Source of the DNA: an uncultured Porphyromonadaceae bacterium
GTDB lineage: Bacteria; Bacteroidota; Bacteroidia; Bacteroidales; Muribaculaceae
Assembly: GCA_937892215.1 (NCBI GenBank)
Contig: CALAVE010000085.1
Location: 1-49,864 of the forward strand
Direction of reading: 5' to 3'
Length of the DNA: 49,864 nucleotides
The notes under the pieces are model-generated. The model saw nothing but the letters and a program-made list of their open reading frames with translations, did no database searches and was not told the origin of the DNA. A program made the position numbers and the translations under genes. Position 1 is the first letter of the stretch; each line of letters begins with the position of its first letter. Of the stretch, positions 25,471 through 33,671 are shown one piece after another.

Positions 25471-26376
25471 ATGGAGCGAGAGCAAAAGACACTGATAGTG
25501 ATTACGGGGCCTACTGGTGTGGGCAAGACCGCAGCCGCAATTGAAGTGGCTGAGCGACTTGGCTGCGAGATAATCAACGCCGACTCTCGCCAGATTTACC
25601 GCGACATACCCATAGGGACCTCGGCACCAACCGCTGAGGAGCAGCGGCGAGTACGTCATCACTTCGTGGGCATAAAGAATCTGGATGAATACTACAGCGC
25701 GGCAGAATTTGAGAGCGACGTTCTGAGGCTTCTGGACGGCGACCTGTGGCACCATGGCGACTACACCGTGATGTGCGGCGGATCGATGCTCTACGTGGAT
25801 GCCGTGTGCCGTGGGATAGACGAGTTGCCCACGATAAGCGATGCAGTGCGCAGCGCGGTGGCGCAGAAATGGCAAGAAGAAGGCAGCGAGGCGCTCCTGG
25901 AGGAACTGCGGCTACTGGACCCGGAGTATTACGAGCAGGTGGACCGGAAGAACATGAAGCGCGTGGCTCATGCGGTGGAGATATGCCGCGAGGCAGGGAG
26001 GCCGTACAGCACGCTGCGCACAGGACGCGCCAAAACGCGAGACTTCAGGATAGTGAAGATGGGGCTAACCCTGCCGCGCGAAGAGTTGTTTGCCAGAATA
26101 AACCGCAGGGTGGACGCGATGCTTGAAGCAGGGCTGGAAGCAGAAGCACGGGCAGTGTATCACCTACGCCATCTCAACTCGCTCAACACGGTGGGATTCA
26201 AGGAAATGTTCGCTTACTTTGATGGGCAAATGGACTACGTGACCGCCTGTGAGAGGATTAAGAAAAACACGCGAGTGTATGCAAAGAAACAACTCACGTG
26301 GTATGCCAAGGACGCGGAGATAGAATGGTGCTCTCCGGACGAACTCGGCGATGCGGCGCTGCGGCGGTTAGTTTAG
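25471..26376 (+). CDS. miaA: tRNA dimethylallyltransferase MiaA
   Basis: MiaA attaches a dimethylallyl group to N6 of A37 in tRNAs that read UNN codons. The roughly 300-residue protein has the P-loop VITGPTGVGKT near its start, NADSRQIYRDIPIGT (the DSxQ motif that contacts A37), and GGSMLYVDAVCRGID. The C-terminal half retains YAKKQLTWY. I prefer ATG 25471 because homologues start just before the P-loop strand; the GTG at 25447 would add eight residues and overlap yjbQ. The stop overlaps the stop of the convergent gene on the other strand. Confidence 0.93.
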   Translation: MEREQKTLIVITGPTGVGKTAAAIEVAERLGCEIINADSRQIYRDIPIGTSAPTAEEQRRVRHHFVGIKNLDEYYSAAEFESDVLRLLDGDLWHHGDYTVMCGGSMLYVDAVCRGIDELPTISDAVRSAVAQKWQEEGSEALLEELRLLDPEYYEQVDRKNMKRVAHAVEICREAGRPYSTLRTGRAKTRDFRIVKMGLTLPREELFARINRRVDAMLEAGLEAEARAVYHLRHLNSLNTVGFKEMFAYFDGQMDYVTACERIKKNTRVYAKKQLTWYAKDAEIEWCSPDELGDAALRRLV

Positions 26377-26684
26377 TCGGAGAAAGCAGTGACGCACTGC
26401 CACAGGATGGTGACAGAGACCAAGATAGCCGCCATAAGACTGATTACGTCCATCACCGTGATTACAGTGAAATCGAGAGTCAAATAGGAATAGACCCAGA
26501 AGAGGATACAAGCGATAAGGGCGACGGCGCAGATGATGACCTTGAACCAAGCGAAAGAACGATGCTGCTTTTCGGGCAGTTTGTTCAGTACACGCGGCGT
26601 GAACCACTCGTTTTCGGTTTCCGGGTGCGAGACCTGCTTCTTGAGAGTTTCGGCGATTCTTATATCTAATTCATCACGTTTCAT
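26373..26684 (-). CDS. Small two-helix membrane protein, sigma-factor partner candidate
   Basis: The 103-residue protein has a cytoplasmic N-terminal segment of about 42 residues (NEWFTPRVLNKLPEK, a motif I associate with small Bacteroidales proteins encoded beside ECF sigma genes), then two transmembrane helices (about 45-67 and 72-97). It lies 23 bp after the sigma gene on the same strand. A short cytoplasmic segment plus a membrane anchor is the plan of a minimal anti-sigma factor, but there is no recognisable zinc or HxxxCxxC motif. The role is inferred from position only. Confidence 0.6.
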   Translation of the reverse strand: MKRDELDIRIAETLKKQVSHPETENEWFTPRVLNKLPEKQHRSFAWFKVIICAVALIACILFWVYSYLTLDFTVITVMDVISLMAAILVSVTILWQCVTAFSD

Positions 26685-26707
26685 AGAGTTGAGATTTTAA
26701 TTCAAAT

Positions 26708-27238
26708 TTACTGTATTGCGCGGGCCATTTTGTCCTTGGCACGGTGTAGGTGCGACTTGACGGTGCCTTGCGGCATCTGCATCACGGCGGCGATACGCTT
26801 GAGGGGCAAGTCGTCGATGTAGAACATGGTGACGATAGCGCGCTCGGTATCGTTGAGAGCTTGGAAAGCGACCTTGATATCCATAGACGCATCAGCGGCG
26901 GAAATGGAGTCGGAGGGACGGTCGTGAGTCCGGAGGTCGTCATCGGAGAGAGCAATTTCGGCGTTACGTCGGGAATGCGAGTAGAACTCGTTGTAGGCGA
27001 TGCGATAGAGCCATGTGGAAAACGATGACAGGCCGCGGAAGGACCGGATGTTGAGATATGCCTTGATGAAAGTTTCCTGCGCCAGGTCGTCGGTAAGAGC
27101 GGCATTTCCCAGAGTGAGGTTCATGAAGAACCTTCTGATGGTGGGCTGATACGCCTCGACGAGCACACCGAAGGCGTTCCTGTCGTCGGCAAGAACGCAT
27201 CGGGAGATAAGCGCTATTTCATCAAATTTTTTCATCAT
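26708..27238 (-). CDS. ECF-type RNA polymerase sigma factor
   Basis: The 176-residue protein has region 2 (TDDLAQETFIKAYLNIRSFRG, then FSTWLYRIAYNEFYSHSRR, with the -10 recognition helix) and region 4 (LPLKRIAAVMQMPQGTVKSHLHRAKDKM, a helix-turn-helix for the -35 element), and no region 3, as expected for the extracytoplasmic-function class. It directs RNA polymerase to a specific regulon. It sits between two membrane-protein genes in one operon, so the signal is probably sensed at the envelope. Two successive ATGs open the gene. Confidence 0.93.
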   Translation of the reverse strand: MMKKFDEIALISRCVLADDRNAFGVLVEAYQPTIRRFFMNLTLGNAALTDDLAQETFIKAYLNIRSFRGLSSFSTWLYRIAYNEFYSHSRRNAEIALSDDDLRTHDRPSDSISAADASMDIKVAFQALNDTERAIVTMFYIDDLPLKRIAAVMQMPQGTVKSHLHRAKDKMARAIQ

Positions 27239-27259
27239 CCCGGAGTAGGAACATGTGGA

Positions 27260-28114
27260 TTATTCTCTGAACGGCGGAGGAGTGGGTTGCTGCGGCTGAT
27301 TATGCTCCACTGTTTCGGGATTTTTAGGTGCCTGGTGCTGAGTAGTGTAATATGTGAAGTTCTTCTGCTCGATGTAGGCAGCAAGGCCTTTACCAAGACC
27401 TAAGAAGAAGAGGATGCTGCTAAGAGCCACCATGGGAGTAGCGCCGGCCGCTGCGAAGAAGAGCATAAGTCCGATGGAGACAGCCACAAGGATAAACGCG
27501 CTGCGATAAGCCTTGATGTTGATTATGGGTGCCGGGGCCAAGAAGTCCATGTTAGCGTTTGAGGAAGAGTTGCCATTAGTGCTATTCTGCGGCTGAATAA
27601 CAGGCTGGGCAGGGATTGCGACAGGCTGCTGAACCACCACAGTGTGCTGCTGCGGCTGACTTCCGAAGATGGTACCGGAAAGCGGATAGTTGTTGTCGAT
27701 TGCCCGCTCCACCACACGGTACTTAGCCCTTCGATGCAGATAATAGAAAAGCATAGCGAGGAATACCAGTGCGAAGATGGTGAAGCAAATAAAGCCAGTG
27801 ACAGTCTGTACGGTATTCATAGTGTACATGTGCTCCAGACGTTCATTGGTGGCCCGTTCCTTCTCAAATTCAATATCTTCAGCCGTGATTTCGTCGGAAT
27901 CAGATTCATCCAACGTGAAGTCAGCGCTAAGGAGAGTGTCTTTGAGAGCGGCTTTAATCTCATTGCCGAGGTTTGGGGTGACAATGATGGTGGTGTCGCC
28001 GTTCCTAACTACTAAGGTGCTGTCGCCCCGCACCGATACAGAAGTGTTGCCGCCTGCGTTAGCGCACGTGAGTGCGGCAATGATAATTACGAATAATGAT
28101 GCTAAGTGTCTCAT
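27260..28114 (-). CDS. Membrane protein of unknown function (DUF6249-like), first in the sigma operon
   Basis: The 284-residue protein has a signal peptide (MRHLASLFVIIIAALTCANA), a periplasmic domain of about 80 residues (SVRGDSTLVVRNGDTTIIV), a transmembrane helix near 106-127, a cytoplasmic Gln/Pro/Asn-rich linker (about 150-192), and two more helices (about 205-245), then a Pro-rich tail. The layout resembles DUF6249 proteins, which often neighbour ECF sigma genes in Bacteroidota. With a periplasmic sensor-like part and a long cytoplasmic section, it may help signal to the sigma factor encoded 21 bp downstream. No enzymatic motif is visible. Confidence 0.55.
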   Translation of the reverse strand: MRHLASLFVIIIAALTCANAGGNTSVSVRGDSTLVVRNGDTTIIVTPNLGNEIKAALKDTLLSADFTLDESDSDEITAEDIEFEKERATNERLEHMYTMNTVQTVTGFICFTIFALVFLAMLFYYLHRRAKYRVVERAIDNNYPLSGTIFGSQPQQHTVVVQQPVAIPAQPVIQPQNSTNGNSSSNANMDFLAPAPIINIKAYRSAFILVAVSIGLMLFFAAAGATPMVALSSILFFLGLGKGLAAYIEQKNFTYYTTQHQAPKNPETVEHNQPQQPTPPPFRE

Positions 28115-28234
28115 ATCTCAAAATCTTTTTTCTGTGCATTAGACGCAACTAAGGTAGTGAAAGGTTGCAATAAAAATGATTTTTTTGAAAAAAATATTGT
28201 TTTCGAGGCAATCAAGAGAGGAGTAGAGATAAGT

Positions 28235-28267
28235 CAGAGCCACCGGCAGACCGTGCCGATAGCTCTG
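28235..28267 (-). terminator. Hairpin downstream of cydB (probable terminator or 3' stabiliser)
   Basis: A 14-bp stem (28235-28248 with 28254-28267) with a 5-nt loop. It is unbroken on the minus strand through two G-U pairs, but has two C-A mismatches on the plus strand, so it belongs to the cyd transcript. There is no immediate U-tract, so it may stabilise the 3' end or act with Rho. Confidence 0.5.
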
Positions 28268-28291
28268 AGCATGAATGGGTTATAGTCAGTT

Positions 28292-29437
28292 TCAGTATTT
28301 GTCGTCCTCGTCGAGAGCCTTAAGTTCGTCGGTAGTAAGCGACTTGCGGTCCATGGCCCGCCAAGCGTAGAAGATGTAGGCGAGCACGAACGGCACAAGA
28401 ATCGAGACAATGCTCATGGCGGTGAGGGTGAAATGGCTGGAAGAACTGTTTCTGATGGTGAGCGAGGAATCCACGCTGAGCAGGGACGGATAGTATGCAG
28501 TGTCGTTGTATCCGAGCACCCAGAAGAGAGCCATCACCACCAGAACTGTTCCCACACCGGCGAACCAGATTCCGCGGCGAAATTCCTTAACGAGCAGCGA
28601 CTTGATGATTCCGAAGAGAACGAGCAGCGTTCCGATGAGGAACACAGCCAAGCACCACCACATGGAAATGAAGTTGGAGAGGTACTTATATTCCACCCGC
28701 TCCGGAGCGACGCCTTCGCCGGCGCGCACACCGCTTGCCGTGAGGATGAGAGCCGCAGAAGCGAGGAAGAACACGACAAAAATGGCACCGTTGACGAGCA
28801 ACTGGCGGTGCTGGACACGGTGAATTTCCTCATCGTCGATATTATTAATAAAATAGAGCGAAGCCAGCGTGCGTGCGAGGAAAAGAACCATGAGCCCGAA
28901 GACAAGGTTTTTCCAGCAGGCGATAGCCTCCAGTCCGTGTAGCGGCCCCCACTGCGAGATGGTTGCGGGGCCTGTTTCGCTGATGATGTTAGCCTTAGCC
29001 ACAGTGAACTCAGCGCCGAAGAACATTCCGGCAACTGCCACACCGAGAAGCAGCGGGCCGACGATACCGTTGATGAAGAGTAGAATGTCGTAGAACTGCG
29101 AGCCATATACGTTGCCCAGTTTAGAGCGGTACTCATAAGAAACGGCCTGAATCACGAAGCTGAAGAGGATGAGCATCCACAGCCAGTATGCTCCACCGAA
29201 GCTGGTGGAGTAGAAAAGCGGGAACGAAGCGAAGAAAGCCCCACCGAAAGTGACCAGCGTGGTGAAAGTGAACTCCCACTTGCGTCCAAGCGAATTAATG
29301 AGCAGAGAGCGCTTGTCGCGGTTAGGCACCGAGATGAGCATGGACTGACCACCTTGCACAAAGAGCAGGAACACGAGCAGTGCTCCAAGCACCGACATAA
29401 TCAGCCACCAGTAGTTTTGAAGAATATTGTAGTCCAT
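28292..29437 (-). CDS. cydB: Cytochrome bd ubiquinol oxidase subunit II
   Basis: CydB is the second core subunit of the bd-type quinol oxidase, which reduces oxygen to water with very high oxygen affinity and protects anaerobes from oxygen. The 381-residue protein has multiple transmembrane helices; the start MDYNILQNYWWLIMSVLGALLVFLLFVQGGQSM and the segment VNGAIFVVFFLASAALIL fit the family. It follows cydA by 20 bp. The C-terminal tail is cytoplasmic and acidic. Confidence 0.92.
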   Translation of the reverse strand: MDYNILQNYWWLIMSVLGALLVFLLFVQGGQSMLISVPNRDKRSLLINSLGRKWEFTFTTLVTFGGAFFASFPLFYSTSFGGAYWLWMLILFSFVIQAVSYEYRSKLGNVYGSQFYDILLFINGIVGPLLLGVAVAGMFFGAEFTVAKANIISETGPATISQWGPLHGLEAIACWKNLVFGLMVLFLARTLASLYFINNIDDEEIHRVQHRQLLVNGAIFVVFFLASAALILTASGVRAGEGVAPERVEYKYLSNFISMWWCLAVFLIGTLLVLFGIIKSLLVKEFRRGIWFAGVGTVLVVMALFWVLGYNDTAYYPSLLSVDSSLTIRNSSSSHFTLTAMSIVSILVPFVLAYIFYAWRAMDRKSLTTDELKALDEDDKY

Positions 29438-29457
29438 AAAGGCTTGATTTTAGAGAG

Positions 29458-31038
29458 TTATTGATTAACCGAATCGAGGTCGGTGAGAGATTTCTTAGAA
29501 ATTTGCCTGCAGATGATGCTGATGTCGGCAATGAGCAGAGCCGTGAATACCACGGCGAAAATCCAGAACGTAGTCTGCACGTATCCGGCACTGAGGTCAC
29601 TTATAGCCACCTTGTTAGGCATAAGGTCCTGAATGGTCCACGGCTGCCGGCCCACCTCGGCCACAATCCATCCGCACATGCTGCAAAGGTAAGTGAGCGG
29701 GATGGTGATGACAGCCAGACGATACCACCACTTGTTCCAGTGCGCTTTATCCAGAATCTGCCGTTTATAGGCGAAGAAGAGAGCCAGCAGAAGGAACGCC
29801 ATGAGGTAACCGCCCAGAAGCACCATCAGGTGGAAGGTGTAGAACGTGAGCGGAACGTTGGGCACCGCCTCAGCGGGTTTTTCCAGATAGCCGTAGCCCA
29901 GATAGCGGAAATCTTGGTCAATGACAGCCTTGAGACTGTCGATGACAGCCGGCTGAGCGCCCTGCTCCTTAGCCTGCTGATAAAGAGCGAGAGCCTTCTG
30001 CACTTCGCGTCCGCGGGCTATTCGCTCGGCATAAGAGATGGTGTTGACAGTGTCGCCGTTCTCATTGATAGTGAAACCGTCGATGAGGTCGTTAATACCC
30101 GGGACAAACGCGTGCGGGTCGCTGGTGGCCAGAATAGAGAGGCCGTAAGGGATATCCATTTCTGTGATGAACGTGCGCTCGCGGTTCTCGGCAGTCTTGG
30201 CCGGATTCAGTAGTCCCATAACCACGATAGGTTGCTCAGTGCTTCCGCGGTAAAGGCCTTCCATGGCGGCCAGTTTCATGGGCTGGTGCTCGGCCACCGT
30301 AACGGCCGACGAGTGGCCGGTGACCATAGTGAGAACGATTCCCACGAGACCCACCCAAGCGCCAACCTTGAGACTGCGCCGGCAGTGCTCGGCGTTGCGA
30401 TTGCGGAGCATCATCCATCCACACACGCCCACCACGAAGGTTCCGCCCAAGACCCAAGCGCTGAGCACAGTGTGGAAGAACTTGCTCATTGCCATGGGCG
30501 AGAGAGCCACGCTGAGGAAACTGGTCATCTCGTTTCGCATGGTGTCGGGGTTGAACGTGCATCCGGTGGGATACTGCATCCACGCATTAGCCACAAGAAT
30601 CCACAGAGCCGAGAGGCTGGCACCGATGGCAGTGAGCCAGGTGGAAGCCAGATGGAAACGCGGAGAGACCTTGTTCCAGCCGAAGAACATCACGGCGATG
30701 AAAGTGGACTCCATGAAAAACGCGAGAATGCCCTCGATGGCAAGCGGTGCGCCGAAGATGTCGCCCACGAACCAACTATAGTTGGACCAGTTAGTTCCGA
30801 ACTCAAACTCCAGGATGATGCCGGTGGCGACACCGATAGCGAAGTTAACGCCGAAAAGTGTCATCCAGAACTTGGTGGTTGCAAGCCACTTGGTGTCTCG
30901 CGTGCGATAGTAGATAGTTTCCATAATGGCTATAATCAGGCCGAGTCCCAGAGTGAGCGGCACGAAAAGCCAATGGTACATTGCTGTGAGAGCGAATTGC
31001 GCTCTGGACCAGTCAACAACGTTCATTAAAAGTTCCAT
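29458..31038 (-). CDS. cydA: Cytochrome bd ubiquinol oxidase subunit I
   Basis: CydA binds all three hemes (b558, b595, d) and oxidises quinol. The 526-residue length fits CydA. Heme ligands are recognisable: His22 in MYHWLFVPLTLGL (His19 in E. coli) and His189 in KFFHTVLSAWVLG (His186 in E. coli); a Met in the FHLMVLLGG segment is a candidate third ligand. AEVGRQPWTIQDLMPN is the conserved C-terminal motif. A charged periplasmic loop (about 260-385) carries the quinol site. A second in-frame ATG at 31026 is an alternative start. It is followed by cydB and preceded 58 bp upstream by DUF4492, the usual Bacteroidales operon. Confidence 0.95.
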   Translation of the reverse strand: MELLMNVVDWSRAQFALTAMYHWLFVPLTLGLGLIIAIMETIYYRTRDTKWLATTKFWMTLFGVNFAIGVATGIILEFEFGTNWSNYSWFVGDIFGAPLAIEGILAFFMESTFIAVMFFGWNKVSPRFHLASTWLTAIGASLSALWILVANAWMQYPTGCTFNPDTMRNEMTSFLSVALSPMAMSKFFHTVLSAWVLGGTFVVGVCGWMMLRNRNAEHCRRSLKVGAWVGLVGIVLTMVTGHSSAVTVAEHQPMKLAAMEGLYRGSTEQPIVVMGLLNPAKTAENRERTFITEMDIPYGLSILATSDPHAFVPGINDLIDGFTINENGDTVNTISYAERIARGREVQKALALYQQAKEQGAQPAVIDSLKAVIDQDFRYLGYGYLEKPAEAVPNVPLTFYTFHLMVLLGGYLMAFLLLALFFAYKRQILDKAHWNKWWYRLAVITIPLTYLCSMCGWIVAEVGRQPWTIQDLMPNKVAISDLSAGYVQTTFWIFAVVFTALLIADISIICRQISKKSLTDLDSVNQ

Positions 31039-31096
31039 GTGATTATCTGTTAAAATTAGTTATTGTCAATTATTAGCTGCGGCAGGTCTCTGAAAG

Positions 31097-31327
31097 TCAG
31101 GGAGCCTGACGGGTCAGCTGTTCACGTACGTACTGCGCCTTACCCTCGTCGGTATCGCTCTTGGAGTTAAGGAAATTTGGGAAGAAGAGCAGTTTTATCA
31201 CTATGAAAAATATGAAGAGTTTGATTCCGATAATGGCCCAAAGCGTCTTTCCAATGGTCATGGAGCGGAAGCCCTCAACGTAGAAGTTGAAGGCACTCGA
31301 TATCCAATTCTGTCTCTTTTCAGTCAT
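31097..31327 (-). CDS. DUF4492 small membrane protein of the cyd operon
   Basis: The 76-residue protein has one transmembrane helix (about 27-50, LWAIIGIKLFIFFIVIKLLF) preceded by NFYVEGFRSMTIGKTLW, the DUF4492 signature. In Bacteroidales this small gene usually lies directly upstream of cydAB. It may be an accessory bd-oxidase subunit comparable in role to CydX, which is inference from position and size. Its promoter is at 31364-31395. Confidence 0.85.
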   Translation of the reverse strand: MTEKRQNWISSAFNFYVEGFRSMTIGKTLWAIIGIKLFIFFIVIKLLFFPNFLNSKSDTDEGKAQYVREQLTRQAP

Positions 31328-31363
31328 GTGCGTAAACGGTTAAATAGAAGGTCAGTTGAACTG

Positions 31364-31395
31364 CAAATATATAGATTTCCGCGATTAATTGCAAA
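31364..31395 (-). promoter_or_regulatory. Perfect-consensus promoter of DUF4492-cydAB
   Basis: Minus strand: TTTG (31392-31395), 20-bp spacer, TATATTTG (31364-31371). The leader is about 33 nt. Confidence 0.8.
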
Positions 31396-31411
31396 TTATG
31401 ATGGGATATTG

Positions 31412-32260
31412 CTACCTAATGGCAGAGACAAATCGAGGCGCTGCGAACCCGTCGATTACGGTGGCGGCCGAAGAGAAGCCGGCGGTAAGTGCTATAGAAG
31501 CCACATCGGCTGTGAAGCGGCGGTTACATTCCAGATAAAGTCGGCCACCCTGGGCGAGCGCCTTAGCGGCATAGCGGATGATGGCGCGGTAGAAGAGCAG
31601 CGGGTCGTCGTCGGTGACGAACAGTGCGATGTGCGGTTCGTAATCAAGGACGTTAGGCTCCATCTGCGCCTGCTCAGAAAGACATACGTAGGGCGGATTA
31701 CTCACAATAATGTCGAAGCAAGGCCTGACAGGCAGCGCGGCCACGAGAATATCCTGCTCGATGAAACTCACACGAGCACGAAGATTGCGGGCATTTTCGC
31801 GAGCCACGTCCAGCGCTTCGGGCGAGACATCGGTAGCAGAGACTATGGGAAATTTCAGAGCCAGCGCCAGAGAGACGGCGATGCAACCGCTACCGGTGCC
31901 GATGTCGAGCACACGAAGGTCGGTGGCAGACCGGTGGTCGTCGGCGATGATGTCGATGAGCATCTCAGTCTCCGGTCGAGGGATGAGAGTGGCCGGTGTG
32001 ACACGGAAACGGTGGCCGTGGAAGCGCGCCGCCCCCATTATGTACTGGAGCGGTTCGTGACGCTGCAACCTGGCCACAATCTGCTCAAACAAAGCGGGGA
32101 CGAACTCGGGAAGTTCGCTGTCGGCACGCAAGACGACATCGACCTGCGAATAGTGCATCACCTCGTCGAAGATGACGGCAATCATGGCCGCTGCCTCGTG
32201 TTGCCCGTAGATAGGCACGAGAGCGTCGCGAAGATAACATGAAGCCTGCTTGGTAGTCAT
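31412..32260 (-). CDS. prmC: Peptide chain release factor N5-glutamine methyltransferase
   Basis: PrmC methylates the Gln of the GGQ motif in RF1 and RF2, needed for efficient translation termination. From ATG 32260 it has about 282 residues, normal for the family; an in-frame ATG at 32353 would add 31 residues with no homology. The helical N-terminal release-factor-binding domain is followed by LIPRPETEMLID, motif I LRVLDIGTGSGCIAVSLAL, and the catalytic NPPY in DIIVSNPPYVC. It is cytoplasmic and diverges from ribD. Confidence 0.92.
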   Translation of the reverse strand: MTTKQASCYLRDALVPIYGQHEAAAMIAVIFDEVMHYSQVDVVLRADSELPEFVPALFEQIVARLQRHEPLQYIMGAARFHGHRFRVTPATLIPRPETEMLIDIIADDHRSATDLRVLDIGTGSGCIAVSLALALKFPIVSATDVSPEALDVARENARNLRARVSFIEQDILVAALPVRPCFDIIVSNPPYVCLSEQAQMEPNVLDYEPHIALFVTDDDPLLFYRAIIRYAAKALAQGGRLYLECNRRFTADVASIALTAGFSSAATVIDGFAAPRFVSAIR

Positions 32261-32385
32261 ATTAGATGTGTTATATAAATTAATAAAGGTAACGATGTGT
32301 CCTTGGCTGATTTTGCTTCTATCGGCATCTGCTTGATATAAATTCAAAATCATCGCAAGTTAACTTATAGAACACACCATTAGCG

Positions 32386-32423
32386 CAAAAATAAGAAAAA
32401 TCGGATAAAAATGCTTAATTTTG
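32386..32423. promoter_or_regulatory. Divergent -7 boxes for prmC and ribD
   Basis: Minus strand TATTTTTG (32386-32393) could serve prmC, and plus strand TAATTTTG (32416-32423) could serve ribD. Neither has a convincing TTTG 19-20 bp upstream, so this is tentative. If the second is used, ribD would have almost no leader and the ATG at 32411 would lie upstream of the transcript start. Confidence 0.35.
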
Positions 32424-32431
32424 TGGTGAAA

Positions 32432-33463
32432 ATGGTGAGCGAAGACGAGAAATATATGCGCAGAGCACTGCAACTGGCCCGTTGCGGAGCGTATCACGCA
32501 TCGCCAAATCCGATGGTGGGAGCCGTGGTGGTGTGCGACGGGCAGATAGTGGGCGAAGGCTTCCATCGCCGCTGTGGAGAAGGTCATGCCGAGGTGAACG
32601 CAGTGGCAAGCGTGAGGAACAAGGCCGTGCTACTGGACAGCACAGTGTATGTGACGCTGGAGCCATGCTCGCACTACGGCAAGACGCCGCCATGCGCTAA
32701 GTTGCTAATCGATTGTGGTGTGCGTCGTGTGGTGGTGGGCACTCTCGACCCGTTTGAGAAAGTGAGCGGACGAGGCGTGAAGATGCTCCGAGACGCAGGC
32801 ATAGAGGTGACAGTGGGCGTACTGGAAGACGAGTGTCGCCGGCTGAACCGCCGATTTTTCAAGGCACACACCCGCCACCAGCCGTGGGTAACGCTAAAAT
32901 GGGCGCAGAGTGCCGACTGCTACATGGCCGGGGCTGACGGACGAGTAACATTCTCCACACCGCTAACGAAAAGACTGATGCACCGTGAACGCGCCATAGC
33001 CGACGCCATAGTGGCGGGAGCAGGCACTGTGAAGGCCGATGATCCATCGCTGACGGTGCGCCTTTGGGCCGGGGAGTCGCCGCTACGCGTGGTACTTGAC
33101 AAGCGGCTGAGCATTCCGGCGGAATCGCGAGTACTGACCGAGGGAGAGAGAACTGTGATATATAACTCAGTGAAAGACGCACAAGAGGGGAATGTGGAAT
33201 TTGTGAAAATGGCTTCCGATAGACCAGAGGAGTGGCTTGACGACCTCTACCGACACGGAGTGACGAGCGTGCTGGTGGAAGGCGGAGCCAACGTGCTGCA
33301 ACAACTGATAGATGCCGGCTGCTGGGACGAGGCTCGAGTGGAGACCTCGCCCATGGTGCTTGGCAGCGGCTTGAAAGCGCCCACACTGAACGGTAAAATC
33401 CGTGGCCTTGCAACCGTGGACGGCAATGAGATAAAGCTCGTGAACCACGCAGAGAAGTGCTAA
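32432..33463 (+). CDS. ribD: Bifunctional riboflavin biosynthesis deaminase/reductase
   Basis: RibD deaminates 2,5-diamino-6-ribosylamino-pyrimidinone 5'-phosphate and then reduces the ribosyl chain, the second and third steps of riboflavin synthesis. I choose ATG 32432 (MVSEDEKYMRRALQLA), which matches the family start; the ATG at 32411 would overlap a possible promoter. The deaminase domain has SPNPMVGAVVV, the zinc ligand in GHAEVNA, and PCSHYGKTPPC. The reductase domain follows from about residue 150 (WVTLKWAQSADCYMAG, VEGGANVLQQLI). Confidence 0.94.
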   Translation: MVSEDEKYMRRALQLARCGAYHASPNPMVGAVVVCDGQIVGEGFHRRCGEGHAEVNAVASVRNKAVLLDSTVYVTLEPCSHYGKTPPCAKLLIDCGVRRVVVGTLDPFEKVSGRGVKMLRDAGIEVTVGVLEDECRRLNRRFFKAHTRHQPWVTLKWAQSADCYMAGADGRVTFSTPLTKRLMHRERAIADAIVAGAGTVKADDPSLTVRLWAGESPLRVVLDKRLSIPAESRVLTEGERTVIYNSVKDAQEGNVEFVKMASDRPEEWLDDLYRHGVTSVLVEGGANVLQQLIDAGCWDEARVETSPMVLGSGLKAPTLNGKIRGLATVDGNEIKLVNHAEKC

Positions 33464-33587
33464 ATAATCTATATTTGATCTATATTTGCAAGATTTTGGG
33501 GCTGAAAATAAATATCCGTAAGTATTCAAGTTCGGTGTTTTTTATTTTTTTAAGGAGAAGTTGGCATAGTTTTTGCTATTTTATTTG
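33464..33587. repeat. AT-rich spacer with a tandem 11-bp repeat
   Basis: After ribD, ATCTATATTTG occurs twice in tandem (33467-33477 and 33478-33488), giving two TATATTTG boxes. No TTTG -33 box is correctly spaced. The rest is AT-rich without a gene. Confidence 0.4.
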
Positions 33588-33595
33588 TAAGTTTG
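33588..33595 (+). promoter_or_regulatory. -7 box of the polyprenyl-phosphate mannose synthase operon
   Basis: TAAGTTTG (33588-33595) matches TAnnTTTG. Only TTGG about 23 bp upstream resembles a -33 box, so strength is uncertain. The leader to the ATG is about 73 nt. Confidence 0.45.
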
Positions 33596-33671
33596 CAATT
33601 AATATGTTTTTTAGGCACGTTTGCGGCGTGAAAAATGCTGTTTTTATTAATGTTTTGAACTTGATAAAGGT

